Source: Trebonia sp030042015 (GTDB lineage: Bacteria; Actinomycetota; Actinomycetes; Streptosporangiales; Streptosporangiaceae). From it: DNA of 37,369 bases. Positions 37,352 to 37,369 of this stretch are shown one piece after another (positions within the stretch are counted from its first letter, which is position 1; the number at the start of each line of letters is the position of its first letter). A program made the translations under genes and the position numbers. The stretch covers positions 1 through 37,369 of the forward strand of contig NZ_JASIAL010000324.1 in the NCBI RefSeq assembly GCF_030042015.1, given 5' to 3'. A model generated the notes under the pieces. The model ran no database searches. It was not told the origin of the DNA and saw only the letters and a list, made by a program, of their open reading frames with translations.

Positions 37352-37369
37352 GGGGGGCGACCCCCCGGA
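37352..37369. repeat. G-run/C-run palindromic repeat, copy 3 (cut by window end)
   Basis: Six Gs, CGA and six Cs begin nine bases after the lsr2 stop. It matches the stem of the copy at 14814-14842; the second C-run is beyond the window edge. Confidence 0.7.

Overview
The window is high-GC DNA (GTG starts common, TTA codons rare) from an actinomycete. WblA/WhiB4, a Crp regulator, Lsr2, a DUF3180 membrane protein and an F420-associated-type zinc metalloprotease together point to Actinomycetia. I cannot name the genus from sequence alone. Nearly all of the window is single-copy housekeeping DNA. I see no insertion sequence, phage, CRISPR array or biosynthetic cluster.

Layout. (1) 1-5507: the tail of an unidentified gene, a NuoF-like flavoprotein fused to a ferredoxin, a UDP-glucose dehydrogenase-family gene on the other strand, two small membrane proteins, tRNA-Pro(CGG) and a metallophosphoesterase. 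(2) 5584-15586: a block matching the order I recall around Mycobacterium tuberculosis Rv3676-Rv3683: YqeY, class A PBP, wblA, two Get3/ArsA-like ATPases, an SPFH protein, a 51-residue DUF4177-type protein, RidA, Nudix, metallo-beta-lactamase fold and Crp. (3) 16050-18400: a junction of three less conserved genes (zinc finger protein, GNAT, helical-repeat protein). (4) 18410-37342: a second block matching the Rv3628-Rv3597c order: ppa, dacB, zinc metalloprotease, tilS, hpt, ftsH, folE, an MprF-like membrane synthase, folP, folK, DUF3180, DUF2520, panC, coaX, lysS, NlpC/P60, an ArgA-like GNAT, a small membrane protein and lsr2. The usual folB and panD genes are absent from their expected positions.

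How the genes fit together. Envelope synthesis and remodelling (PBP, DacB, NlpC/P60, MprF-like, UDP-glucose dehydrogenase) sits beside folate (folE, folP, folK), pantothenate/CoA (panC, coaX, DUF2520) and purine/tRNA functions (hpt, tilS, lysS), with global regulators WblA, Crp and Lsr2. Many genes are joined by 4-base GTGA stop-start overlaps, which suggests translational coupling. Several others start 6-7 bases after a TAnnnT hexamer, which suggests leaderless transcripts.

The most noteworthy signals are: a lysS frame with no stop codon at its normal end that runs on antisense through the NlpC/P60 gene; a G-run/C-run palindromic repeat at the 3' ends of three genes; a paired palindrome cluster between the folate and pantothenate genes; a 12-bp perfect inverted repeat beside tRNA-Pro; and a zinc finger protein with a possible HEPN-type motif. 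No clearly new multi-gene system is evident.
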